A stretch of DNA of 7,881 bases, taken from an uncultured Erysipelotrichaceae bacterium (GTDB taxonomy: Bacteria > Bacillota_I > Bacilli_A > Erysipelotrichales > Coprobacillaceae). Shown piece after piece: positions 1 through 5,390 of the stretch. Location of the stretch: assembly GCA_945981915.1 (NCBI GenBank), contig CAMFRJ010000040.1, forward strand, positions 1 to 7,881. The letters are read 5' to 3'. How positions within the stretch are numbered: the stretch's first letter is position 1; each line of letters begins with the position of its first letter. The notes below the pieces were generated by a model, which searched no databases, was not told the DNA's origin, and saw only the letters and a list, made by a program, of their open reading frames with translations. The position numbers and the translations under genes are program-made.

Positions 1-507
1 CATTATCACTATCAGGGATCATTAAAGGATAACAAATGTAAAATAACAGGTTTTAAAGCACTCTACTTTCGTTATCTTTATTTACTGGGAGTGATACCCA
101 AAAATGCACCTCAAAAAAAGAGAGTGCATTTTTTATTGAGAGATGATTTAAGACAGCTTGATACGATTACTCAGGAAGTAACTTTAATCAACAAAAAAAA
201 TATAAACAACATAACAGAATTAGAATCACATCAATATTTTGTTTCAGAAAGATTGGAAAATCTTATTAAAGAGAGACGCTGTGTTTACAACAAAATAAGA
301 AGATGCCGTAGTGAAGATAAAAAGGTGCTGCTTCAACAGGATATTGAATCTCTATCAGATGAAATCAAAACCTTAAGAAAGGAGGTGATGCTTTATGAGG
401 GTATAAAAGTTCGTTCTGTATCAATCAGACAAAAACTACAACAGATTCAAGAAGAAAAAAGCCAAGAAACCAGAGAAACAAAAGATAAAAACAAGGAAGT
501 GAAATAA
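1..507 (+). CDS. Relaxase/mobilization nuclease, C-terminal part (5' end outside window)
   Basis: Frame 1 is open from the first base to the TAA at 505-507, giving 168 codons. A GTG at 91 is only an internal codon, because the frame runs on upstream of it. The start of the fragment (ITGFKALYFRYLYLLGVIPK, residues 15-34 of the fragment) matches what I recall as a conserved block near the C-terminus of Tn1549-type relaxases. The rest is a charged, probably coiled-coil helix (about residues 60-150) ending in a Lys/Glu-rich tail. The nuclease domain with its Tyr and His motifs must lie upstream and cannot be checked here. In this family the protein nicks one strand at oriT and is carried into the recipient on the 5' end. 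Position just before a PcfB-type gene supports the call. The gene contains a terminator-like hairpin (100-134) and an unusually perfect Shine-Dalgarno sequence (376-389). The family call rests on the C-terminal block and on gene order, so the exact relaxase subtype is unsure. Confidence 0.8.
   Translation, partial: HYHYQGSLKDNKCKITGFKALYFRYLYLLGVIPKNAPQKKRVHFLLRDDLRQLDTITQEVTLINKKNINNITELESHQYFVSERLENLIKERRCVYNKIRRCRSEDKKVLLQQDIESLSDEIKTLRKEVMLYEGIKVRSVSIRQKLQQIQEEKSQETRETKDKNKEVK
100..134 (+). terminator. Terminator-like hairpin inside the relaxase gene
   Basis: AAAAATGCAC (100-109) pairs perfectly with GTGCATTTTT (124-133). Inside, CTC (110-112) pairs with GAG (120-122) with A123 bulged, leaving a loop of seven A (113-119). 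The right arm ends in six T (129-134). A-tract, stem with a GC-containing core and T-tract together have the form of an intrinsic terminator. It lies in translated sequence encoding about PKNAPQKKRVHFLL, so ribosomes would normally keep it open. Function is unproven. Confidence 0.35.
376..406 (+). promoter_or_regulatory. Internal perfect Shine-Dalgarno followed by a three-codon mini-ORF
   Basis: AGAAAGGAGGTGAT at 376-389 is a 14-nt exact complement of the usual bacterial 16S rRNA 3' end (ATCACCTCCTTTCT). It lies inside the relaxase gene (codons for RKEVM). Nine nt after GGAGG is an ATG at 395 in another frame that reads ATG AGG GTA TAA (395-406), a three-codon ORF. The in-frame GTG (385) and ATG (388) are too close to the site to be served by it. 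It may be a ribosome pausing or loading site, or a coincidence of coding. No annotated gene starts here. Confidence 0.35.
493..500 (+). promoter_or_regulatory. Ribosome binding site of the PcfB-like gene
   Basis: AAGGAAGT lies 9 nt before the ATG at 510 and overlaps the last codons of the relaxase gene. The 15-nt string AAGGAAGTGAAATAA (493-507) recurs exactly at 5373-5387 in front of the prgI-like gene. Here its TAA is the relaxase stop codon. Confidence 0.6.
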
Positions 508-509
508 CT

Positions 510-1268
510 ATGAATACTGGTGGTGAAACTGCTGATCAAATTGTGAAGATGTCTTTAGAAGGTATAGAAGTTGCAGCCAATATTGCACTTAAAGCAGGTG
601 GCAATGCTACCCGTTCTCTTGCAGCAATGCTCTATGCTATCATAACCGACCAAAAGAAGGTCAAAGGTAGAACAAGACTTGATTCACTGTTAAAAAGCGG
701 TAAAGAATTAAAAGTCTTCGCTATTCGAAATCAAGATTTAAAACTGTTCTGTGAAGAAGCAAAAAGATATGGTGTTCTCTACTCTGTCCTGAAAGAAAAA
801 AATAATACTGATGGTATTTGCGACATTATGGTAAGAGCGGAAGATGCAGCAAAAATTTCAAGAATTGTCGATAAATTTGAACTTGCGACAATTGATACGA
901 AAGCTATTCGAGAATCAATTTTAGCTGAACGAGAAAACAAATTAAAAGATTTTCCCGTCATGAATGACAAGGATCATGATGATCTTGTTAAAGCTCTCAT
1001 GGATTCAACACTTCAAAATGAAAAGGAAAAACTGGATGTCAAAATAAACCCGACAGAAGCTCGAACAGAAAAAAAGAGCGACAGAGTGTTCGAGCCTACT
1101 TCAAAAAATGTAAAGAACAAAGAGGATACTAAACCTTCAGTTCATAAAAAACTTGAACAATACAAAAAAGAAATTGCCCAGGAACAAAAACAAAAGGAGC
1201 AGTCTCTTTCAAAATCAGGTAAACAAGCTCATAAAAAAATCAACAGAAAGAAAACTAAGGTAAGATAA
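510..1268 (+). CDS. PcfB family protein (DUF3801), conjugation substrate adaptor
   Basis: 252 residues. The N-terminal 140 or so residues fit the PcfB/DUF3801 family: an Ala-rich helix that includes NIALKAGGNATRSLAAMLYA (24-43), then a small mixed alpha/beta domain (about 65-125, including GVLYSVLKEKN). In the pCF10 system PcfB works with the coupling protein PcfC and the relaxase to deliver substrate to the channel, so a cytoplasmic adaptor role is inferred by family. From about residue 145 the chain becomes polar, low-complexity and probably disordered. It ends in a very basic tail: the last 22 residues (231-252) hold nine Lys/Arg and no acidic residue. ATG 510 follows the relaxase stop by 2 nt and has AAGGAAG at good spacing. 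The stop codon TAA (1266-1268) shares its last A with the next ATG, so the two genes are probably translationally coupled. The gene contains a 9-bp inverted repeat (1059-1095). The family call is secure; the exact role in this element is inferred. Confidence 0.88.
   Translation: MNTGGETADQIVKMSLEGIEVAANIALKAGGNATRSLAAMLYAIITDQKKVKGRTRLDSLLKSGKELKVFAIRNQDLKLFCEEAKRYGVLYSVLKEKNNTDGICDIMVRAEDAAKISRIVDKFELATIDTKAIRESILAERENKLKDFPVMNDKDHDDLVKALMDSTLQNEKEKLDVKINPTEARTEKKSDRVFEPTSKNVKNKEDTKPSVHKKLEQYKKEIAQEQKQKEQSLSKSGKQAHKKINRKKTKVR
1059..1095. repeat. 9-bp inverted repeat in the pcfB-like gene
   Basis: GCTCGAACA (1059-1067) and TGTTCGAGC (1087-1095) are perfect inverse complements around a 19-nt spacer. 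It lies in the low-complexity linker (residues about 184-196). No T-run follows, so it is not terminator-like. About one perfect 9-bp stem with a spacer this short is expected by chance in a window of this size, so function is doubtful. Confidence 0.3.
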
Positions 1269-2200
1269 TGATGAATAATGTATACGATGCACTTAATCAA
1301 CAGACTCAATCAAAAAAGAATAATTCTGTACCTGCTCATAAACCACGTATGAGCAAACAGGAATATGCAAAATATATGAAAGATAAAAGAACAAGTCTTT
1401 TCAATATGGCTAATGAAGAAACAGTGAAAGTTGTGAGTTCACCTCAATCATTTCTACACTTTTTAGATATGCAGGCAAAAATGGATTATACAGTCACAAA
1501 CATTCTTCTTATCATAGCTCAGTATCCTGAAGCAACTTTATTAAAGGATTTTTCTCATTGGCAGGAATCAAAGGCATCAATTGTAAAAGGTTCTAAAGGC
1601 ATTGAAATACTAGAACCTTATGGTGAATATACGAGAAGAGATGGAAGTATTGGTATTAGCTACAATCCTAAAACTGTTTTTGATGTCAGTCAGATATTAA
1701 ATGGTGAACATTTTATTGAACATCCACCACAATATACTTCAAACGAACTAGTCAGTGCTATCATCTACAAAACTGATATTAAACCGGAAGTGGTTTCTCA
1801 AGATTCAAAACTGCCTTCAGATGTATACTTTGATGAACAAAGTCAAACTGTTTTTGTTAAAGAAAGTCAACAACCTTTTAATATGATTAATGGACTATTA
1901 AGAGAATATGCCTATGTAGAATGCTATCAACAAGGTCTCTCAAGAAGCGATGCTTCTTTTGTTGCTGAAAGTGCTGCTTATCTGCTTTCAAAAAAATATA
2001 ATCTAGAAAACTTTGATACTTCATTCTCTCAAGGATGTATGAATCACTTCAATGATATGGATCAGTTCACAACAAAAAAAGAACTGGAATCTATTAAAAG
2101 TATAAGCAATCAAATCAACGAAAGAATTGAACATGGTCTCTATGCCTTGCAACAAGCAAAACAAGATAAAAAAGTTGAAAGAAACAGTTATACAAGGTAA
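1268..2200 (+). CDS. ArdC-like ssDNA-binding protein with degenerate zincin-like C-terminal domain
   Basis: 310 residues. After a polar leader (1-55), residues about 58-142 match the ArdC N-terminal (DUF1738/LtrC-like) pattern: the helix SFLHFLDMQAKMDYTVTNIL, then ALLI/LLII-QYPEAT, a DFSHWQ segment, the glycine turn VKGSKGIEIL, and the closing FDVSQ (138-142). Residues about 185-255 align with the zincin-like half of such proteins, including a strand YFDEQSQTVFV and the helix FVAESAAYLLSKKYNL. Where active members have an HExxH-type metal site (or at least E-x-x-H), this one has R212-E213-Y214-A215-Y216, so both histidines are absent and zinc peptidase activity is unlikely. ArdC proteins bind single-stranded DNA and help plasmids escape restriction after entry. 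A similar DNA-binding or protective role is inferred, without proteolysis. ATG 1268 overlaps the previous stop by 1 nt; a TAA at 1256 closes the frame upstream, and ATG 1271 is an alternative start. AAGG at 1257-1260 is the likely SD. Confidence 0.72.
   Translation: MMNNVYDALNQQTQSKKNNSVPAHKPRMSKQEYAKYMKDKRTSLFNMANEETVKVVSSPQSFLHFLDMQAKMDYTVTNILLIIAQYPEATLLKDFSHWQESKASIVKGSKGIEILEPYGEYTRRDGSIGISYNPKTVFDVSQILNGEHFIEHPPQYTSNELVSAIIYKTDIKPEVVSQDSKLPSDVYFDEQSQTVFVKESQQPFNMINGLLREYAYVECYQQGLSRSDASFVAESAAYLLSKKYNLENFDTSFSQGCMNHFNDMDQFTTKKELESIKSISNQINERIEHGLYALQQAKQDKKVERNSYTR
1587..1619. repeat. 9-bp inverted repeat in the ArdC-like gene
   Basis: AAGGTTCTA (1587-1595) and TAGAACCTT (1611-1619) are perfect inverse complements around a 15-nt spacer, in sequence encoding the conserved KGSKGIEILEP turn. 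No T-run follows. Protein constraint and chance may explain it. Confidence 0.25.
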
Positions 2201-2209
2201 TAAAGTTTC

Positions 2210-2401
2210 ATGAAAGAACAAAATTACTCTCTTGTTGTAACTGACATAGAAAAAAGACTTCTCATTCAAGGATTGACTCTTTTAAAAAATAAGCAGATTT
2301 CTGAAAACAAAAAATATGACTTTATTGATGATTTAATCATCAAAGCTTGTGATGCTCCTACTATTCAGGTAAGAAAGAAATATTTCTATGAAGAAAGATA
2401 G
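2210..2401 (+). CDS. Small conserved-type protein of unknown function (63 aa)
   Basis: A 63-residue, soluble, mainly helical protein with no signal peptide or membrane segment. Its centre (residues about 10-48: an IEKRLLIQGLTLLKN helix, a polar turn, then DFIDDLIIKAC) resembles, from memory, small proteins of unknown function encoded just before virD4 in other Tn1549-like elements; I cannot verify this without a search. The tail is basic (VRKKYFYEER). ATG 2210 sits 9 nt after the previous stop, with AAGG at 2195-2198 as a somewhat distant SD. The start codon lies in the 10-nt palindrome TTTCATGAAA (2206-2215). The last 14 nt overlap the virD4-like start at 2388, which suggests translational coupling. 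That position and the matching codon style make it a real gene rather than a chance ORF. No function is proposed beyond a possible accessory to the coupling protein. Confidence 0.65.
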   Translation: MKEQNYSLVVTDIEKRLLIQGLTLLKNKQISENKKYDFIDDLIIKACDAPTIQVRKKYFYEER

Positions 2402-4181
2402 TCAAAAAGAAGAACTCATATTTATTACAGTACTCGTCGTTCCTGTCATATGGACAGCACTGCTTGTTGCTCCTTATATACAAAATGGACTTTTCAGCAA
2501 TATAGAAAATATAACTCAGGCTTTAAATCATCCATTTTCAATTACACTATGTAAAGATACACCTCGTACTGTTGGTGTGTTCTTACTCATATACCTGATG
2601 GCTGTAGCAATCTATTTTTCTACCTTAAGAAACTATCGAAGGCAGGAAGAATATGGCTCTGCCAAATGGGGCAATGCAAAACAGGTCAACAAAAAATATG
2701 CAGATCCTCATTACTTTGATAACAAGATTTTATCTCAAAATGTTCGCATTGGTCTTGATGGCAAAAAGCATCGTAGAAATTTAAACACGATTGTTATTGG
2801 TGGAAGTGGTGCCGGTAAAACAAGATTTTATGGAAAACCTAATATCATGCAATGCAATACCTCTTTTGTAATTTTAGATCCTAAGGGAGAAATTTTAAGA
2901 GATACAGGATATCTTCTAGAAAAGGAAAGCTATGTTATCAAAATTGTTGATCTGATAAACATGGACAAGTCACACTGCTATAATCCATTTGAATATATCT
3001 ATGATGACAAAGATGTATTAAAACTCATTACAAATCTTATTCGTAATACAACTCCTAAAGGCAGTCAGACAATGGATCCCTTTTGGGAAAAATCTGAAAC
3101 AGCATTATTGGAAGCATTATGTCTTTTTCTTCTTCATGAAGCTCCAAAGGAAGAACAAAACTTTACTATGGTCATGGAAATGATTGCAGCAGCAGAAGTA
3201 AGAGAAGATGATGAAGATTATGTCAGTCCTCTTGACCGTCTGTTTAATGATCTAGAAAGAAAGAAACCAATGAGCCTTGCAGTTAAACAATACAATATAT
3301 ACAAACAAGCAGCAGGAAAAACCGCTAAATCTATCTTGATTTCCGTCGGTGTTCGTCTTGCTGCTTTTAATTTAGACAGTATTGCTAGCATGACATCAAC
3401 AGATGAACTTGAACTTGAAAAAGTAGGAGAAAGGAAAACAGCAATCTTTGCTGTCATACCTGATAATGATTCTGCTTTTAACTTTTTAGTGGGAATGCTC
3501 TATACTCAGCTTTTTCAAACACTCTACTATCAGGCAGACATCGTTCATAGCGGTGAATTGCCCGTACCCGTTCATTTTCTAATGGATGAATTTGCTAACG
3601 TTGCTTTGCCTGATGAATTTGACAAGTTGCTTTCAACAATGCGTTCAAGACAAATATTTGTATCAATCATTATTCAAAATCTTGCTCAAATCAAAGCGCT
3701 CTATAAAGATGCATGGGAATCCATAGTAGGAAACTGTGATGAACTCTACTATCTTGGTGGTAACGAACAAAGTACACATAAATTTATGAGTGAATATCTT
3801 GGTAAAGAAACTCTTGATACAAACACATATGGCAAATCAAGTGGTAAAAGCGGAAGCTATTCAACGAATTATCAGCAGGCAGGACGTGAATTACTGACTG
3901 CTGATGAAGTACGTCTATTAGATAATGATTATGCATTACTTTTTATCCGTGGTGAAAGACCTATTTTTGATAAGAAATATGATATTTTAAAGCATCCAAA
4001 CGTAAGATTTACAAAAGATGGAACAGCTAAAGCTTATCAGCATGGTCAAATACATCACAACATAGAAAACTGGCAGGATATTGAACTTTCTGATTATGAG
4101 TATGAACTCTATTCAGAAGAAGATTTACAGGAATATTTTGCCTTACAAGATAAAGAAAAGGAAGAAAATGAAAATGAATAA
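2388..4181 (+). CDS. VirD4/TraG-type type IV coupling protein (T4CP) ATPase
   Basis: 597 residues, usual length for Gram-positive coupling proteins. Two N-terminal membrane segments (about 11-30 and 61-80) flank a short outer loop. They are followed by the family's GSAKWGNA segment (90-97). Walker A is GGSGAGKT (138-145), followed by VILDPKGE (161-168). Walker B is HFLMDEFANV (396-405). Later motifs are SIIIQNLAQIK (426-436) and the YYLGGNEQSTHKFMSEYLG block (454-472). The protein is an inner-face hexameric ATPase that recruits the relaxase-DNA complex and feeds it to the channel. ATG 2388 is the first possible start after an in-frame TAA at 2370. Its SD is weak (AAGAAAG, 2371-2377), so translation probably depends on coupling to the overlapping small gene. 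The C-terminal 33 residues (565-597) are strongly acidic, 14 Asp/Glu against two Lys, and may dock basic substrate tails. All key ATPase residues are present. Confidence 0.95.
   Translation: MKKDSQKEELIFITVLVVPVIWTALLVAPYIQNGLFSNIENITQALNHPFSITLCKDTPRTVGVFLLIYLMAVAIYFSTLRNYRRQEEYGSAKWGNAKQVNKKYADPHYFDNKILSQNVRIGLDGKKHRRNLNTIVIGGSGAGKTRFYGKPNIMQCNTSFVILDPKGEILRDTGYLLEKESYVIKIVDLINMDKSHCYNPFEYIYDDKDVLKLITNLIRNTTPKGSQTMDPFWEKSETALLEALCLFLLHEAPKEEQNFTMVMEMIAAAEVREDDEDYVSPLDRLFNDLERKKPMSLAVKQYNIYKQAAGKTAKSILISVGVRLAAFNLDSIASMTSTDELELEKVGERKTAIFAVIPDNDSAFNFLVGMLYTQLFQTLYYQADIVHSGELPVPVHFLMDEFANVALPDEFDKLLSTMRSRQIFVSIIIQNLAQIKALYKDAWESIVGNCDELYYLGGNEQSTHKFMSEYLGKETLDTNTYGKSSGKSGSYSTNYQQAGRELLTADEVRLLDNDYALLFIRGERPIFDKKYDILKHPNVRFTKDGTAKAYQHGQIHHNIENWQDIELSDYEYELYSEEDLQEYFALQDKEKEENENE
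4158..4164 (+). promoter_or_regulatory. Ribosome binding site of the VirB2-like gene
   Basis: AAGGAAG lies inside the 3' end of the virD4-like gene. It is 9 nt from ATG 4174 but only 3 nt from ATG 4168, which favours 4174 as the start. Confidence 0.5.
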
Positions 4182-4485
4182 ATGGAATAAAAAACTAAAA
4201 ATAACATTTATGCTCTACTCTCTCATGGTCGTGTTAATGAGCCTATCCGTTAATACATGCTATGGAGCAAATGATCCTATTGTAGTTGTCAACAACCTCA
4301 GCAACTTTATTTTTTCACTTATTAGAGCAATAGGAATGATTTTATTAGGATTTGGTGTTGTGCAAGTAGGTTTATCATTAAAATCACATGATCCTTCTCA
4401 ACGTGCCAATGGATTTTTGACACTTGCTGGTGGAATAATCATTACATTTGCAAAGGAAATATTAAACCTCATTGTAGGTGGATAA
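4174..4485 (+). CDS. Small VirB2/TrbC pilin-like (Maff2-like) membrane protein
   Basis: 103 residues from ATG 4174; ATG 4168 (105 residues) is the alternative. The frame is open further upstream but only as a shadow of virD4. A basic start (KWNKKLK) and hydrophobic stretch (about 11-26) look like a signal peptide, with likely cleavage around CYGA (29-32). The mature part of about 72 residues has two hydrophobic helices, about 43-66 and 81-101. They are joined by the polar loop SLKSHDPSQRANG, and the protein ends in VGG. That architecture is what VirB2/TrbC pilins have, and Maff2-family proteins of these elements share the GFGVVQVGLSLKSHDPSQRA style. The gene sits between virD4 and the virB6-like gene and overlaps the virD4 stop by 8 nt. 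It is likely a membrane channel component; whether it forms any filament is unknown. I recall close relatives carrying a misleading tRNA amidotransferase name in databases, which this sequence does not support. Confidence 0.75.
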   Translation: MNKWNKKLKITFMLYSLMVVLMSLSVNTCYGANDPIVVVNNLSNFIFSLIRAIGMILLGFGVVQVGLSLKSHDPSQRANGFLTLAGGIIITFAKEILNLIVGG

Positions 4486-4488
4486 ATC

Positions 4489-4500
4489 AAGAAAGGAGTG
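4489..4500 (+). promoter_or_regulatory. Strong ribosome binding site deciding a TTG start
   Basis: AAGAAAGGAGTG lies in the 22-nt gap after the VirB2-like gene. AGGAG ends 9 nt before TTG 4508, and no ATG or GTG in that frame is better placed. The GTG at 4498 is within the site and out of frame. Confidence 0.7.
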
Positions 4501-4507
4501 ATTCATT

Positions 4508-5338
4508 TTGGACGGAATCATTGACAATCTTCAAAATGCAATTAACACTTGGAATGAGAAGCTAGCTGAAATCTGGCTACTTCTCACTCAATCACCTCAA
4601 TCCTTTAAAGGAGGTGGTATCTGGAAAGTCATTACAAAAATACATGGTGCATTACTTGCTATAGGACTGGCCTTACTCGTATTATTCTTTGTTTATGGAG
4701 TTGCTAAATCATGTGCTAATCTTACAGAAATTAAAAGACCAGAAGCAGCTTTAAAATACTTTATCAGATTTGCGATAGCTAGAGGATTAGTTGTATACGG
4801 CATGAATTTAATGCTTTCGGTATTTGAAATTATACAAGGAATAACCCAGACAATTATGAAAACTGCAGGCATAGGAACAGCAACAAAAACAGTATTACCC
4901 AAAGTCATTATAGAAGCAGTGAATGATTGTGGATTTTTGGAAAGCATACCTTTATGGGCAGTTACACTTTTAGGTGGTATCTTCATAACAATACTGTCAT
5001 TTGTTATGATATTAACTGTCTATGGTCGATTCTTTAAGCTCTATATGTACACAGCTATCTCCCCTATTCCATTAAGCTGTGCTGCAGGAGAATCTACTCA
5101 AAACATTTCAGTTACCTTTATGAAATCCTATGCTGGTGTCTGTCTTGAAGGAGCAATCATTGTATTAGCCTGTATCATTTTTTCATCATTTGCTGCTTCT
5201 CCACCTGTATTTGATACAGAAGCAAGTGCTATCAACATGTTATGGACATATACCGGTGAACTTGTATTTAATATGCTAGTTCTTGTTGGTACTGTCAAAA
5301 TGAGTGACAGAATTGTAAAAGAAATGATGGGCTTATAA
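4508..5338 (+). CDS. VirB6/TrbL-like conjugal transfer membrane protein
   Basis: 276 residues starting at TTG, fixed by the strong SD at 4489-4500. A short amphipathic N-terminus (DGIIDNLQNAINTWNEKLAEIW) and the turn SPQSFKGGGIW (29-39) are followed by about six membrane segments: roughly 46-66, 84-107, 148-171, 176-193, 208-229 and 247-264. The segment FFKLYMYTAISPIPLSC (175-191) is typical of the VirB6/TrbL-like proteins of clostridial conjugative elements (the group named after CD1112-type proteins). These polytopic proteins form part of the inner-membrane translocation channel. Place in the operon, between the pilin-like and PrgI/VirB3-like genes, agrees. Two adjacent hairpins (4552-4618) lie in the first 40 codons. 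The gene ends 52 nt before the next start, the longest gap in the window. Confidence 0.88.
   Translation: MDGIIDNLQNAINTWNEKLAEIWLLLTQSPQSFKGGGIWKVITKIHGALLAIGLALLVLFFVYGVAKSCANLTEIKRPEAALKYFIRFAIARGLVVYGMNLMLSVFEIIQGITQTIMKTAGIGTATKTVLPKVIIEAVNDCGFLESIPLWAVTLLGGIFITILSFVMILTVYGRFFKLYMYTAISPIPLSCAAGESTQNISVTFMKSYAGVCLEGAIIVLACIIFSSFAASPPVFDTEASAINMLWTYTGELVFNMLVLVGTVKMSDRIVKEMMGL
4552..4618 (+). promoter_or_regulatory. Two adjacent hairpins early in the virB6-like gene
   Basis: Hairpin one: TGAGAAG (4555-4561) pairs with CTTCTCA (4580-4586), then past bulged C4562, TAGC (4563-4566) pairs with GCTA (4576-4579), with a 9-nt loop. GA/TC adds two outer pairs beyond one mismatch. Hairpin two: ATCACCTC (4591-4598) pairs with GAGGTGGT (4611-4618) with one T-G wobble and a 12-nt loop. 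Its right arm covers the SD-like AAAGGAGGTGG (4607-4617). No start codon is suitably placed after that SD. Possible control of translation or mRNA stability; unproven. Confidence 0.35.
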
Positions 5339-5390
5339 TTCTATAAATCATATTGGATACTTTTAATATATAAAGGAAGTGAAATAAAAA
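5339..5390 (+). promoter_or_regulatory. 52-nt intergenic gap with prgI ribosome binding site
   Basis: This is the longest gap between genes. It is very AT-rich. Its only clear signal is AAGGAAGTG at 5373-5381, 9 nt before ATG 5391, within the same 15-nt string seen at 493-507. I see no pair of promoter boxes at acceptable spacing and no terminator hairpin. Confidence 0.55.

Noticed and set aside
91..507. A separate 138-residue gene starting at GTG 91
   Set aside because: The same frame is open back to base 1, and the residues before GTG continue a relaxase-like block, so it is the tail of a larger gene.
863..893. 8-bp inverted repeat AATTGTCG / CGACAATT
   Set aside because: Several perfect 8-bp stems are expected by chance in AT-rich DNA of this length; no T-run or regulatory position.
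1333..1355. 8-bp hairpin TGCTCATA / TATGAGCA early in the ArdC-like gene
   Set aside because: Within chance expectation, and not placed over a start codon or SD.
2021..2269. Minus-strand ORF of 82 codons, and similar ones at 779-970, 3218-3457, 4693-4986, 6660-6974, 7002-7220 and 7072-7308
   Set aside because: All lie opposite well-supported + strand genes, have no recognisable protein features, and read as antisense shadows.
3650..3661. 12-nt palindrome ACAAATATTTGT in virD4
   Set aside because: AT-rich palindrome in coding sequence, with no operator context.
4081..4173. An earlier TTG start at 4081 for the VirB2-like gene
   Set aside because: It would overlap virD4 by 100 nt and add a basic leader without sense; the signal peptide and SD both point to 4174 (or 4168).
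5339..5372. Promoter in the gap before prgI (TTGGAT and TATATA-like boxes)
   Set aside because: The boxes are only about 7 nt apart; no pair with 16-18 nt spacing was found.
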